DNA of 64,000 bases from Pseudomonas sp. RIT-PI-S (GCF_025642975.1 NZ_JANZKJ010000007.1:124001-188000); one strand, 5' to 3'. Positions 56,152 through 64,000 are shown, counted from the first letter of the stretch. The notes: a model not told the origin generated them from the sequence alone. Numbers and translations: made by a program.

Positions 56152-57051
56152 ATGATTCCTCCATCACCGCATTGCATCAGCCCCGTCCGCGTGGCCGTCG
56201 TTCAATTCGATCCTCAATGTGGAATCGACAACCTTCCCGCCAATGTCGCGCACGGCCTGGCCCTTGCCGAGCGGGCCGTTGCCGATGGAGCTCGGTTGAT
56301 CGTGCTTCCCGAGCTGTGTAATACCGGCTATGCCTACCGCGGCCGTACCGAGGCCTATGCCCTTGCCGAGGCAGTGCCCGATGGGGCGACTGTGCAGTTG
56401 TGGCAGGCTTTCGCACGCAAACACGGGGTGTACCTGGCCGCAGGGATCGCCGAGCGGGATGGCATGCGGTTGTATGACTGCGCGGTGTTGCTGGGGCCTG
56501 AAGGTTTTATCGGGAAGTATCGCAAGGCGCACCTTTGGAATTGCGAAAAGCTTTGGTTCTGCCCGGGTGACCTGGGGTTCCCTGTTTTCGAAACGCCCAT
56601 CGGCCGCATCGGGCTCATGATCTGCTGGGACCTGTGGTTTCCGGAAGTGCCTCGGCTATTGGCTTTGCAAGGCGCGGACATCATTTGCAGCCTGAACAAC
56701 TGGGTATGGACGCCCCCGCCGTTGTTCGACGACACCGGCAAATGTATGGCCTCGTACCTCACCATGACGGCGGCCCATGCCAACAACGTATTCATCGCTG
56801 CCGCCAACCGCGTTGGCAGCGATCGCGGCGACCGCTTCCTCGGCTGCTCGTTGATCGCGGGCACCAACGGCTGGCCGATCGGCAAGGTCGCGGGCGCGGA
56901 GGAGGAGACCATCCTCCAGGCCGATATCGACGTGGTTTGCGCCCGCAGCGCACCTATTTGGAACAGCCTCAACGACCTGCCAAGGGATCGCCGCGCTGAC
57001 CTTTATGACTCGATGCTGGGCTACCGGCTGCATCCGATGATGCCTCGATAG
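56152..57051 (+). CDS. Nitrilase-superfamily carbon-nitrogen hydrolase (amidase)
   Basis: 299 aa with a complete Glu-Lys-Cys triad: Glu in VLPELCNTGY (about residue 47), Lys in GKYRKAHLW (about residue 122) and Cys in LMICWDLWFPE (about residue 157). This is the aliphatic-amidase/carbamoylase branch, not true nitrilases; a cytoplasmic enzyme that would cleave an amide to acid plus ammonia. Placed after the monooxygenase-like gene it could hydrolyse that enzyme's amide product, as DavA does for DavB. The TAG stop overlaps the GGAG of the next gene. A TTG at 56146 is an alternative start. Confidence 0.85.
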   Translation: MIPPSPHCISPVRVAVVQFDPQCGIDNLPANVAHGLALAERAVADGARLIVLPELCNTGYAYRGRTEAYALAEAVPDGATVQLWQAFARKHGVYLAAGIAERDGMRLYDCAVLLGPEGFIGKYRKAHLWNCEKLWFCPGDLGFPVFETPIGRIGLMICWDLWFPEVPRLLALQGADIICSLNNWVWTPPPLFDDTGKCMASYLTMTAAHANNVFIAAANRVGSDRGDRFLGCSLIAGTNGWPIGKVAGAEEETILQADIDVVCARSAPIWNSLNDLPRDRRADLYDSMLGYRLHPMMPR

Positions 57052-57061
57052 GAGACCGCCG

Positions 57062-58237
57062 ATGATTCCTGTACGCATAAAGTCCGCGCCGCTGCTGCCT
57101 GCCGCGCTGTTGGTCACCTTGGCGCTCAGCGTGTTAAGCGCGGGGATACTGTCGAGTGAGGCGGGTACGGCGCTGGCATGGTCCGGTTATGCAGACATGA
57201 TGGCGCAGTTGAATGAACCTGCTGGCCGCTGGCGCTGGCTGATCGGGGACATGAGCGAGGTCGTCTTCTACAAACATGAATTCGCTTCGCTAGGGCTGGT
57301 GGGCGGCGGTTTGCTGGCTTGGTGGGCGGGCCGTGCCGGCAAACGTTGGCAAGGTTTTCCGATCGCTTATGGCAGCGGGCGCTGGCCATGGCTGGTGCTA
57401 GCGTCGACGCTGGGCCTAGTCCTGGGCAACCTGATCTGGGGTTGGACGTTGACCGCGGGACAATGGCAACCGACCTTCGTCGCCTTCGTATCGCTGCCAG
57501 CGGCCATGGTATTGCTGTACGGCCCTGGCTGGCGGATCGCCCTGAGCGGCGGGGTGATGGGGGCGCTGCTGGTCACCCCTGCCAGCCTGTTACTGGTGTC
57601 GGCGGTTTGCCTGCCGCTACAACTCCCGGCGGTGGTCGGCAACGTGCTAGGCATGGCCGCCGCAAGCCTGCTGGCTTTTTACCTGTGCCAGTGGGTTCCA
57701 GCACTGGTCCGCCCAGCGGCCCAGGCCACGCGCGGCGCTGCGATGGAGGCTCCGATCGCGCCGCGCTACGGCCTCGGCTGGGGGTTGCGACGGGTCCTGG
57801 CAGATTTTTCCGAAGCGCCTTTTTATGGCAACGAGTGGGCGAGCCTGGGTTTGATTGGCGGTGCGCTGCTGGCCCATGCACTTAACCCGGAAAGCCCGTT
57901 CTATGGGTCTGGCTGGCTTGCGCAGCTGCTGGTTGGGCAGGCCTTCGCGTCCGCGGTGGGCGTGTGGGTGTGGCACCGGCGTTGGGTCGAACGCGGCTGG
58001 TATCCCACCTACATACCCTTGGTGTCAGTGGTGCCCGCCAGCATCCTGGTGCATGGTCCGGCCCCTGCTGTGATTGCATTGAGCGGGTTACTCGGCGCGC
58101 TACTGACGCCGCCATTGGCAGTGGCGATCAGCGACCGCCTGCCTGCGCATTGCCACCCTTATATCGGCAACGTGCTGTCTATGGCCGCCGGTGTCCTGAT
58201 ACTGGTGCCTCTCGTAGGCTGGCTGGTGGCGCCATGA
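57062..58237 (+). CDS. Unrecognised membrane protein with two homologous halves
   Basis: 391 aa, about ten membrane segments. Residues 57-207 and 243-384 are copies of one unit. Matching blocks are SEVVFYKHEFASLGLVGGG versus SEAPFYGNEWASLGLIGGA, YGSG in both, WQPTFVAFVSLPA versus WYPTYIPLVSVVPA, ALSGGVMGALLVTP versus ALSGLLGALLTPP, and VGNVLGMAA versus IGNVLSMAA. The repeats contain Glu, Tyr and His inside hydrophobic segments, as transporters do. I know no family name for it. It is between an amidase and an asparaginase-like gene, overlapping the latter by 4 bp (ATGA), so it may move the amide or amino-acid substrate. The start ATG has GGAG 6 bp upstream. Confidence 0.8.
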   Translation: MIPVRIKSAPLLPAALLVTLALSVLSAGILSSEAGTALAWSGYADMMAQLNEPAGRWRWLIGDMSEVVFYKHEFASLGLVGGGLLAWWAGRAGKRWQGFPIAYGSGRWPWLVLASTLGLVLGNLIWGWTLTAGQWQPTFVAFVSLPAAMVLLYGPGWRIALSGGVMGALLVTPASLLLVSAVCLPLQLPAVVGNVLGMAAASLLAFYLCQWVPALVRPAAQATRGAAMEAPIAPRYGLGWGLRRVLADFSEAPFYGNEWASLGLIGGALLAHALNPESPFYGSGWLAQLLVGQAFASAVGVWVWHRRWVERGWYPTYIPLVSVVPASILVHGPAPAVIALSGLLGALLTPPLAVAISDRLPAHCHPYIGNVLSMAAGVLILVPLVGWLVAP

Positions 58238-59298
58238 CCGCTGTTGAACCTCAGCAGCCCCGCCTGGCGCTGGCCGCAATGGGCGGCACACTCAGCATGG
58301 CGGCCCGCCCCGGAGAGGCCGGGATAGTGCCGATGGTCGACGCTTGCGCCTGGGCTGAGCGGCTGCCCACGTTGACGCAGCTTGCTCCGGTCCAGTTGCA
58401 AACCCTGTGCTTGCTGCCGAGCGCTTCGTTGGGTTTCGATCAGGTAATGACCGCCCTGACCTGGGCTCAAGGGCAGGTGCGCGGCGGGGCAACCGGCGTG
58501 GTTATCACGCAAGGAACCGACACCCTTGAGGAAACGGCCTACTTGCTTAGCCTTCTTTGGGACCATGCCGTACCCCTGGTATTGACCGGGGCGATGCGTG
58601 GGGCCGACGATCCTTGCGCCGATGGCCCGGCTAACTTGATCGCCGCGGCGCAGGTAGCACTGGCTGCCAACAGCCGCGACCGTGGTGTGCTGGTAGTGAT
58701 GAACGCTCAGGTTCATGCCGCCAGTGCCGTACGCAAGGCACACACGCTGGCCCTGGACGCCTTCACCTCTCCCGAAGGCGGGCCATTAGGCTACCTGGAG
58801 CACGGCAAGGTCTGTTACCAATTTCCCGCCGCAGCGCTGCCTGCCGGGCTGCGCCTCCAGCGGTTGGGGCAGCGGGTTGCGCTGTTCGAGGCAAGCCTTG
58901 GCGAAGGGCCTGAATGGATAGAGCACGCATGCCGTAGCGGCTATGAGGGCATTGTCATAGCTGGCTTCGGTGCCGGCCATGTGGCGGCCTGCTGGGCGCC
59001 TTGGTTGGAACGGGCCGCTCGGCAGATGCCGGTGATCGTTGCCAGCCGCACCGGGGCTGGGAGCACGGCTTCCAATACCTATGGTTTTGCCGGAGGGGAA
59101 ATCGACTTGCGCCGGCGCGGCATTCATATGGCCGGGCACCTATGCCCGCGCAAATGCCGCCTGTTGCTGTGGGCGTTGATCGGCGCCGGGGCGCTGGAGC
59201 AATTGCCGCTGCGCCTGGTGGCTGGCCGTGGGCCCGGGCTGTCATCCGGGGCCACGGCGAACCCCGCTCACTCGTCTTCGTCATCCTGCGCGGGCTGA
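58234..59298 (+). CDS. L-asparaginase/glutaminase-family amidohydrolase
   Basis: 354 aa. The first catalytic block is AMGGTLSM (Thr of GGT) and the second is ITQGTDTLEET, which keeps the Thr-Asp pair; Lys of the triad is in VRKAHTLALDAF (about residue 168). The usual substrate-binding SQDM is SASLGF, and the Tyr of the flexible loop is not visible, so asparagine is not the certain substrate. No signal peptide, so cytoplasmic. The start is the ATG at 58234, overlapping the membrane gene; a longer open frame to 57964 is a shadow. Its 3' end overlaps the convergent regulator by 31 bp, which adds a Ser-rich tail (SSSSSCAG). Confidence 0.82.
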   Translation: MTAVEPQQPRLALAAMGGTLSMAARPGEAGIVPMVDACAWAERLPTLTQLAPVQLQTLCLLPSASLGFDQVMTALTWAQGQVRGGATGVVITQGTDTLEETAYLLSLLWDHAVPLVLTGAMRGADDPCADGPANLIAAAQVALAANSRDRGVLVVMNAQVHAASAVRKAHTLALDAFTSPEGGPLGYLEHGKVCYQFPAAALPAGLRLQRLGQRVALFEASLGEGPEWIEHACRSGYEGIVIAGFGAGHVAACWAPWLERAARQMPVIVASRTGAGSTASNTYGFAGGEIDLRRRGIHMAGHLCPRKCRLLLWALIGAGALEQLPLRLVAGRGPGLSSGATANPAHSSSSSCAG

Positions 59299-60164
59299 AT
59301 CTGGTCCATCTTCAGTTCCAGGCGGTAAGCCAGTGCCAGGAACAGCGCCTGGCACAGGCACAGGGTGGCGCTGAGCGAGCGGAACGCAAAGGCGCTGCCC
59401 TCGTTCACCAGCAACAGGCCGTGAGCACGCTTGGCCAGGGGCGAGAGGGTGCTGTCGGTGATGACCAGGGTCTTGGCCTTGTTGTGCTGGGCGATGCGCA
59501 CGCACTGCTGGCTCTCCTTGCCGTAGGGCGTGAAGCTGATGGCGATCAGCAAGTCATTGGCGCCGATGCTGCGCATCTGCTCGCGGTAGCCGCCGCCCAG
59601 GCCGCTGATCAGGTGGATGCGCTTGTTGGTGTGCTGCAGGTTGTAAACGAGGTAATCGGCCACCGCGAAGGAGCGGCGCACGCCCACCACATAGATGCTA
59701 TCGGCGTTCACCAGCAGGTCGACCGCGGTGTCGAACGCGCGGTCGTCCAACTCTTCGCCAAGCCGATCCAGGCCCGAGCGCGTGGCATTGATGCACTCGC
59801 GGGCAAGGTCGGCGCTGCTTGCACGCTGGGCCTTGTTGGCGATCATGCTGCGGATGCGTTGCTGGTAGTTCTGTACGGGTGTGGCCTTGTGCGTGTAGGC
59901 CTCGCGGAACAAAGCCTGCATTTCGCTGAAGCCCTTGAAGCCAAAGCGCTGGCAAAACCGCACGATTGCCGAGGGGTGCACTTCGCATTGTTCGGCGATA
60001 TCGCTGATGCGGTCGACCATCACCCGGTCGCTTTGCTGGTTGACGTAAGCAGCCACCCGCTTGAGCTGCCGCGGCAGGCTCTCGAAATCCCGAGTGATGA
60101 GCTGTAGCAACTCATCGACGCTGGCGGGCAGTGCGGGAGCGTCGATGGGCGGATCGGACGGCAT
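59268..60164 (-). CDS. RpiR/MurR-family regulator of inositol catabolism
   Basis: 298 aa. N-terminal HTH_6 domain about residues 15-95 (VMVDRISDIAEQCEVHPSAIVRFCQRFGFKGFSEM) and C-terminal SIS sugar-phosphate domain about 130-260 (IYVVGVRRSFAVADYLVYNL). Divergent from iolC, it is probably the local iol regulator; such proteins respond to an inositol-pathway sugar phosphate or intermediate. The ATG at 60164 is used; upstream frame to 60239 is low-complexity. The C-terminus is acidic (QDDEDE) and is encoded opposite the end of the asparaginase-like gene. Confidence 0.85.
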   Translation of the reverse strand: MPSDPPIDAPALPASVDELLQLITRDFESLPRQLKRVAAYVNQQSDRVMVDRISDIAEQCEVHPSAIVRFCQRFGFKGFSEMQALFREAYTHKATPVQNYQQRIRSMIANKAQRASSADLARECINATRSGLDRLGEELDDRAFDTAVDLLVNADSIYVVGVRRSFAVADYLVYNLQHTNKRIHLISGLGGGYREQMRSIGANDLLIAISFTPYGKESQQCVRIAQHNKAKTLVITDSTLSPLAKRAHGLLLVNEGSAFAFRSLSATLCLCQALFLALAYRLELKMDQIQPAQDDEDE

Positions 60165-60266
60165 GCGGACCTCTATCGGCAGGGCTCGGCGCCACACGTT
60201 AACCCATTCGGCGGGGACCGGGGAGACGGTCGGCGGCAACGCGGAGTGTACCCGTGGCTCGGTAAA

Positions 60267-60313
60267 AATAGAAACTAAATTCCATATAAAAAACTTTGGA
60301 AATTCTATTTGAA
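60267..60313. promoter_or_regulatory. Candidate operator between the RpiR regulator and iolC
   Basis: An AT-rich patch in an otherwise GC-rich gap contains TTCCA (60280-60284) and TGGAA (60297-60301) as an inverted pair with 12 bp between, each also followed outward by an AATAGAA-like tract. A -35-like TTGAAA starts at 60309, 17 bp before TAGCCT. The site is in the right place to control both divergent genes. Symmetry is imperfect. Confidence 0.4.
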
Positions 60314-60394
60314 AATTGCCTGGGGCCGATCTAGCCTTGGCTCATTCCTGAGCGGCCCGCGGTGCAGGGCCCAAAACAAAAACAAGGAGCCACC

Positions 60395-62332
60395 ATGGGT
60401 GACGTCGCTTTTGCCAGCGGGCGCCAGTTGGATGTGATCTGCCTGGGCCGCCTGGGTGTGGACCTCTATGCACAGCAGATCGGCGCCCGGCTCGAAGATG
60501 CCAGCAGCTTTGCCAAGTACCTCGGTGGCTCCTCGGCCAACATCGCCTTTGGCGCCGCCCGGCTGGGCTTGAGGTCCGCAATGCTGACCCGGGTAGGCGA
60601 CGACCACATGGGGCGGTTCTTGCTGGAAACCTTGCAGCGCGAAGGCTGCGACACCCGCGCGATAAAGGTCGACCGCGAGCGGCTCACGGCCATGGTGCTG
60701 CTGGGTATCAAGGACCGCGACACCTTCCCGCTGGTGTTCTACCGGGAGAACTGCGCCGACATGGCGTTGTGCGAAGCCGACGTGGACGAGGCCTTCATTG
60801 CCAGCAGCAAGGCGCTGTTGATCACCGGCACTCACTTCTCCACCGAGAGCGTGTACGCGGCCAGCAGCAAGGCGCTGGACTGCGCCGAGCGGCATAACGT
60901 GAAACGCGTGCTGGACATCGACTACCGCCCGGTGCTGTGGGGGCTGACCGGCAAGGCCGACGGCGAAACCCGGTTTATCGCCAACGCCCAGGTGAGCGCC
61001 CACGTGCAGCGGATTCTCCCGCGCTTCGACCTGATCGTAGGCACCGAGGAAGAATTCCTCATCGCCGGCGGCGGCGAGGACCTGCTCCAGGCGCTGCGCC
61101 GGGTGCGTGAACTGACGGCCGCGACGCTGGTGGTGAAGCTCGGCCCACGCGGCTGCTGCGTGCTGCACGACGAAATCCCCGATCGCCTCGAACAAGCAGG
61201 CCTGCACCAAGGGGTGCAAGTGCAGGTGCTCAACGTGCTGGGGGCGGGCGATGCCTTCATGGCCGGTTTTCTGCGCGGCTGGCTCACGGGTGGCGATGAC
61301 GAACATTGCTGCCGTCTGGGCAACGCTTGCGGCGCGCTGGTGGTGTCGCGCCACGGCTGCGCACCGGCAATGCCCACCCTGGCGGAGCTGGATTACCTGC
61401 TGCACAGCCCGGTGGCCATCACCCGGCCGGACCTGGACCCCACCCTGGAGCGCTTGCACCGGGTGAGCGTGCCGCGGCGGCGCTGGCGGCAGCTGTTTAT
61501 CTTCGCTTTCGACCACCGCTTCCAGCTGCTCGACGCCGCGCGCCAGGCGGGCGCGGACCCCGCGCGGATTCCGCTGCTCAAGCAGCTGTTCGTCAGGGCC
61601 ATCGAAGCGGTGGAAGCCGACCTCGCGGCCCGTGGCGTGGCGGCAGACGTAGGCCTGCTGGCGGATGAGCGCTTCGGCCTGGACGCGCTCAATGCCGCCA
61701 CCGGCAGGGGCTGGTGGATCGGCCGGCCGGTGGAGTTGCAGCAGTCTCGGCCGTTGGCCTTCGAACACGGCCGCTCGGTGGGCAGCCAACTGCTCGCCTG
61801 GCCACAGGAACAGATCGTCAAATGCCTGGTGCAATTTCACCCAGACGACGACCCGCTGCTGCGTCTGGAGCAAGAGGCGCAGGTCAAGGGGTTATATGAC
61901 GCCACCAAGGCCAGCGGCCATGAGCTGTTGCTGGAGGTGATCCCGCCCAAGAACCATCCCACGGCACGGCCGGACGCCTTATTGCGGGCTATCAAGCGGC
62001 TGTACAACATCGGCGTGTTCCCCGACTGGTGGAAGATCGAGGCCCAGCCCACGGAGGTGTGGGCGCGCCTGGACGCCTTGATCAACGAGCGCGACCCCTG
62101 GTGTCACGGGGTGGTGCTGCTGGGCTTGAACGCCGCCGGGGAAGCGCTGGCCGAGGGCTTCCGGCAGGCCGCGGCCAGCACCACGTGCCGTGGTTTTGCC
62201 GTGGGGCGGACGATTTTCGCGCAGCCGGCGCGGGCCTGGCTGGCTAACGAGATCAATGACCGCGAGCTGGTGGCGCAGGTGCGCGCTACCTTTGAATTCC
62301 TCATCGAGGCCTGGCGCCAAGCGCGTGCCTGA
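60395..62332 (+). CDS. iolC: IolC: 5-dehydro-2-deoxygluconokinase fused to an aldolase-like domain
   Basis: 645 aa, about twice the size of a simple kinase. Residues 1-330 form a PfkB-family kinase: KYLGGSSANIAFGAARLG near 50 and the ATP/catalytic NVLGAGDAFMAGF near 290. Residues 340-645 form the DUF2090 domain (FIFAFDHRFQLLDAARQ near 370), thought to be a 5-dehydro-2-deoxyphosphogluconate aldolase. The fusion would phosphorylate the inositol intermediate and cleave the product. AAGGAG precedes ATG 60395. First gene of the iol operon here; iolE follows after 42 bp. Confidence 0.92.
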   Translation: MGDVAFASGRQLDVICLGRLGVDLYAQQIGARLEDASSFAKYLGGSSANIAFGAARLGLRSAMLTRVGDDHMGRFLLETLQREGCDTRAIKVDRERLTAMVLLGIKDRDTFPLVFYRENCADMALCEADVDEAFIASSKALLITGTHFSTESVYAASSKALDCAERHNVKRVLDIDYRPVLWGLTGKADGETRFIANAQVSAHVQRILPRFDLIVGTEEEFLIAGGGEDLLQALRRVRELTAATLVVKLGPRGCCVLHDEIPDRLEQAGLHQGVQVQVLNVLGAGDAFMAGFLRGWLTGGDDEHCCRLGNACGALVVSRHGCAPAMPTLAELDYLLHSPVAITRPDLDPTLERLHRVSVPRRRWRQLFIFAFDHRFQLLDAARQAGADPARIPLLKQLFVRAIEAVEADLAARGVAADVGLLADERFGLDALNAATGRGWWIGRPVELQQSRPLAFEHGRSVGSQLLAWPQEQIVKCLVQFHPDDDPLLRLEQEAQVKGLYDATKASGHELLLEVIPPKNHPTARPDALLRAIKRLYNIGVFPDWWKIEAQPTEVWARLDALINERDPWCHGVVLLGLNAAGEALAEGFRQAAASTTCRGFAVGRTIFAQPARAWLANEINDRELVAQVRATFEFLIEAWRQARA

Positions 62333-62374
62333 CCCCACTGAGCAACGACCAGAACAAGAACAGGTGCAGCTGAC

Positions 62375-63271
62375 ATGAGCGAACACAGGTTGCGGATCGG
62401 CATCAACCCGATCTCCTGGGCCAACGATGATCTGCCCTCCCTGGGGGGCGACACGCCGCTGGGTACCATCCTGGAGGAGGGCCGGCAGATCGGCTTCGAA
62501 GGCTTTGAGCTCGGCGGCAAGTTCCCGACCGAGCCCAAGGCCTTGGGCGAGCTGCTCGGGCGCTATGGCTTGGCGCTGGTGTCAGGCTGGTATTCCAGCC
62601 AGCTGGCTCATCGGGAGCTGGCCGCGGAAATCGAAGCCATCGAGCCTCATGTGGAGCTGCTGGCGCAGAACGGCGCCAAAGTGCTGGTGTATGGCGAGGT
62701 CGCGGGCTCGATCCAGGGCAGGCGGGTGCCGCTGATCGAGCGGCCGCGCTTTCACAGCGATGCGCAATGGCAGGCGTATGCCGAGAAGCTCGATGGCCTG
62801 GCTGAGTTCACCGCCAGCCGCGGCCTGCGCCTGGCGTACCACCACCACATGGGTGCCTATGTCGAGGCTCCGGCAGACGTGGACCGGCTGATGGCGTTGA
62901 CCAGCCCGGCCGTGGGCCTGCTGTTCGATGCCGGCCATTGCTACATGGGTGGCGGCGACCCACTGACGGTGCTGCAAAAGCATATCGGCCGCGTGTGCCA
63001 TGTGCATTTCAAAGACGTGCGAGCGCCGGTGGTGGCCCTGGCCCGCAACAACCAATGGAGCTTTCCGGACTGCATCGTCAACGGCACCTTCACCGTGCCC
63101 GGAGACGGCGATATCGACTTCGCCGCGCTGCTCAAGGTGCTGGTCACCCATGGCTACGAGGGCTGGCTGGTGGTCGAGGCCGAGCAGGACCCGGCCGTGG
63201 CGCCGGCCTATGAATACGCAAGCCTGGGCTACCGCACCCTGCGCGATCTGCTCACCCAGGCCACTGCCTGA
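62375..63271 (+). CDS. iolE: Myo-inosose-2 dehydratase
   Basis: 298 aa, xylose-isomerase-like TIM barrel. IolE dehydrates 2-keto-myo-inositol (scyllo-inosose). Diagnostic blocks are IGINPISWANDDLPSLGG at the N-terminus, GFELGGKFP, AYHHHMGAYVE (metal-binding His), LLFDAGHCYMGGGDP and CHVHFKD, VPGDGDIDF. Good length. The order iolC-iolE-iolB is standard in Pseudomonas. The gene overlaps nothing and has iolB 21 bp later. Confidence 0.95.
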   Translation: MSEHRLRIGINPISWANDDLPSLGGDTPLGTILEEGRQIGFEGFELGGKFPTEPKALGELLGRYGLALVSGWYSSQLAHRELAAEIEAIEPHVELLAQNGAKVLVYGEVAGSIQGRRVPLIERPRFHSDAQWQAYAEKLDGLAEFTASRGLRLAYHHHMGAYVEAPADVDRLMALTSPAVGLLFDAGHCYMGGGDPLTVLQKHIGRVCHVHFKDVRAPVVALARNNQWSFPDCIVNGTFTVPGDGDIDFAALLKVLVTHGYEGWLVVEAEQDPAVAPAYEYASLGYRTLRDLLTQATA

Positions 63272-63292
63272 TACCGGCTTGAGGAGGCCCTG

Positions 63293-64000
63293 ATGAACCT
63301 GCTCGTCAAAGCAAACCCGGCAGCCCGCGACCTCGTACAGGTACCGGAAAACGCCCTGCATTACGTGGGCTTCAGCGCGCACCGCCTGCAACCGGGCGAC
63401 AGCCTGCCCCTGGCCGCGGGCGGCCAAGAGTTGTGCGTGGTGCTGCTTAGCGGTACGGCGAGTATCGCCGGCGATCACCCGGACCACGGTGCGTTCGCCT
63501 GGCCCAGCCTGCCCGGGCGCGCCAGCGTGTTCGAAGACGTCTCCCCCTACGCCGCTTACCTTCCTCCCGGCAGCGAGGGCCAGCTACGGGCGGGCAGCCA
63601 GGCGGAGGTGGCGCTGTGCAGGGCCCCGGGCAACCCTGACCGAAGCGCGTGGCTGGCGCCGCGGCTGATCACCCCGGCCAGCATGAAGCGCTCGGCCCGG
63701 GGTAAAGGTGCGAACACCCGCTATGTGTGCGACATCCTGCCAGACACCGAACCTGCGTTCTCGTTGCTGGTGGTGGAGGTGCGCACCCCCTCCGGGCATT
63801 CGTCCAGCTACCCACCCCATCGCCATGACGAGGACAACCTGCCAGCGCAGAGTTACCTGGAGGAGTCTTACTACCACCGCATCGATCCGGAGCAGGGCTT
63901 CGTGTTCCAGCGGGTATACACCGACGACCGCAGCCTGGACCAGGCCATGGCCGTGGAGAACCACGACACGGTGCTGGTGCCCCGGGGCTATCACCCGGTG
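63293..64000 (+). CDS. iolB: 5-deoxy-glucuronate isomerase IolB (partial)
   Basis: The first 236 codons are present, and the end is outside the window. GAGGAGG precedes the ATG at 63293. IolB isomerises 5-deoxy-D-glucuronate to 5-dehydro-2-deoxygluconate, the substrate of IolC. The KduI/IolB cupin is recognised by RYVCDILPDTEPA, GHSSSYPPHRHDEDN (metal-binding His residues), YLEESYYHRI and QRVYTDDRSLDQAMAVENHD. These are family-typical. Confidence 0.93.
   Translation, partial: MNLLVKANPAARDLVQVPENALHYVGFSAHRLQPGDSLPLAAGGQELCVVLLSGTASIAGDHPDHGAFAWPSLPGRASVFEDVSPYAAYLPPGSEGQLRAGSQAEVALCRAPGNPDRSAWLAPRLITPASMKRSARGKGANTRYVCDILPDTEPAFSLLVVEVRTPSGHSSSYPPHRHDEDNLPAQSYLEESYYHRIDPEQGFVFQRVYTDDRSLDQAMAVENHDTVLVPRGYHPV

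Noticed and set aside
60305-61873. A 522-codon minus-strand frame opposite iolC
   Set aside because: Shadow of iolC; the plus strand has the kinase and DUF2090 motifs and a good ribosome-binding site.

Overview
The window is a 64 kb piece of a GC-rich Pseudomonas chromosome, most likely from the putida/fluorescens side of the genus. The evidence is the gene order mltG-tmk-holB-pilZ-tatD, an RgsA-type small RNA beside tatD, a five-gene liv operon, tandem fadD genes, REP elements with a GTAGGAGCGGGC core, and close similarity of many proteins to remembered P. putida sequences. It is dense chromosomal DNA with no rRNA, tRNA, phage, IS or CRISPR that I can see. Both ends cut genes (mltG on the left, iolB on the right).

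Layout. 1-3.4 kb: cell-wall, DNA-replication and PilZ genes on the plus strand, followed by a minus-strand sRNA (RgsA-like). 3.6-9.3 kb: class V aminotransferase, TetR regulator, small membrane protein, the helicase DinG (with an SOS-box-like site upstream) and an EstB-type serine hydrolase. 9.4-18.3 kb: envelope lipoproteins, pdxH, nhaA, a cysteine-synthase-like PLP enzyme, a large flavoprotein, an atypical SDR and a LysR regulator. 18.3-23.3 kb: the branched-chain amino-acid ABC transporter livK-livH-livM-livG-livF, all minus. 23.6-28.4 kb: DUF2288, RapA, two small conserved proteins and a MaoC hydratase. 28.5-32.1 kb: fadD2 and fadD1. 32.3-34.9 kb: a gamma-glutamylputrescine oxidase/synthetase-like pair. 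35.3-40.5 kb: HrpA and a FabH-like ketoacyl synthase.

40.45-41.62 kb is a striking non-coding tandem array of fourteen roughly 82 bp units, each an inverted pair of REP elements (a REPIN), placed between the convergent FabH-like and porin genes. 41.7-53.8 kb holds the porin, a FemAB-like acetyltransferase, and a minus-strand signalling block (BdlA-like PAS-PAS-MCP, GAF histidine kinase, CHASE4-PAS-GGDEF-EAL). A metallo-beta-lactamase-fold hydrolase, a YfdC-like FNT channel, an alpha/beta hydrolase and an orphan membrane protein follow.

54.1-59.3 kb is the most interesting accessory part. It holds an amino-acid 2-monooxygenase-like flavoprotein, a nitrilase-superfamily amidase, an unrecognised membrane protein made of two copies of one repeat, and an asparaginase-family amidohydrolase, all on the plus strand and tightly packed. 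The first two resemble the logic of lysine monooxygenase plus aminovaleramidase (DavB/DavA): oxidative decarboxylation of an amino acid to an amide, then hydrolysis to an acid and ammonia. The substrate is unknown. The first gene and the gene before it are visibly more AT-rich than the surroundings, which suggests acquisition. A 14 bp perfect inverted repeat separates the monooxygenase from the other three genes.

59.3-64 kb is the start of a myo-inositol catabolic locus: an RpiR-family regulator, divergent from iolC (a kinase-aldolase fusion), iolE and iolB (cut by the window end).
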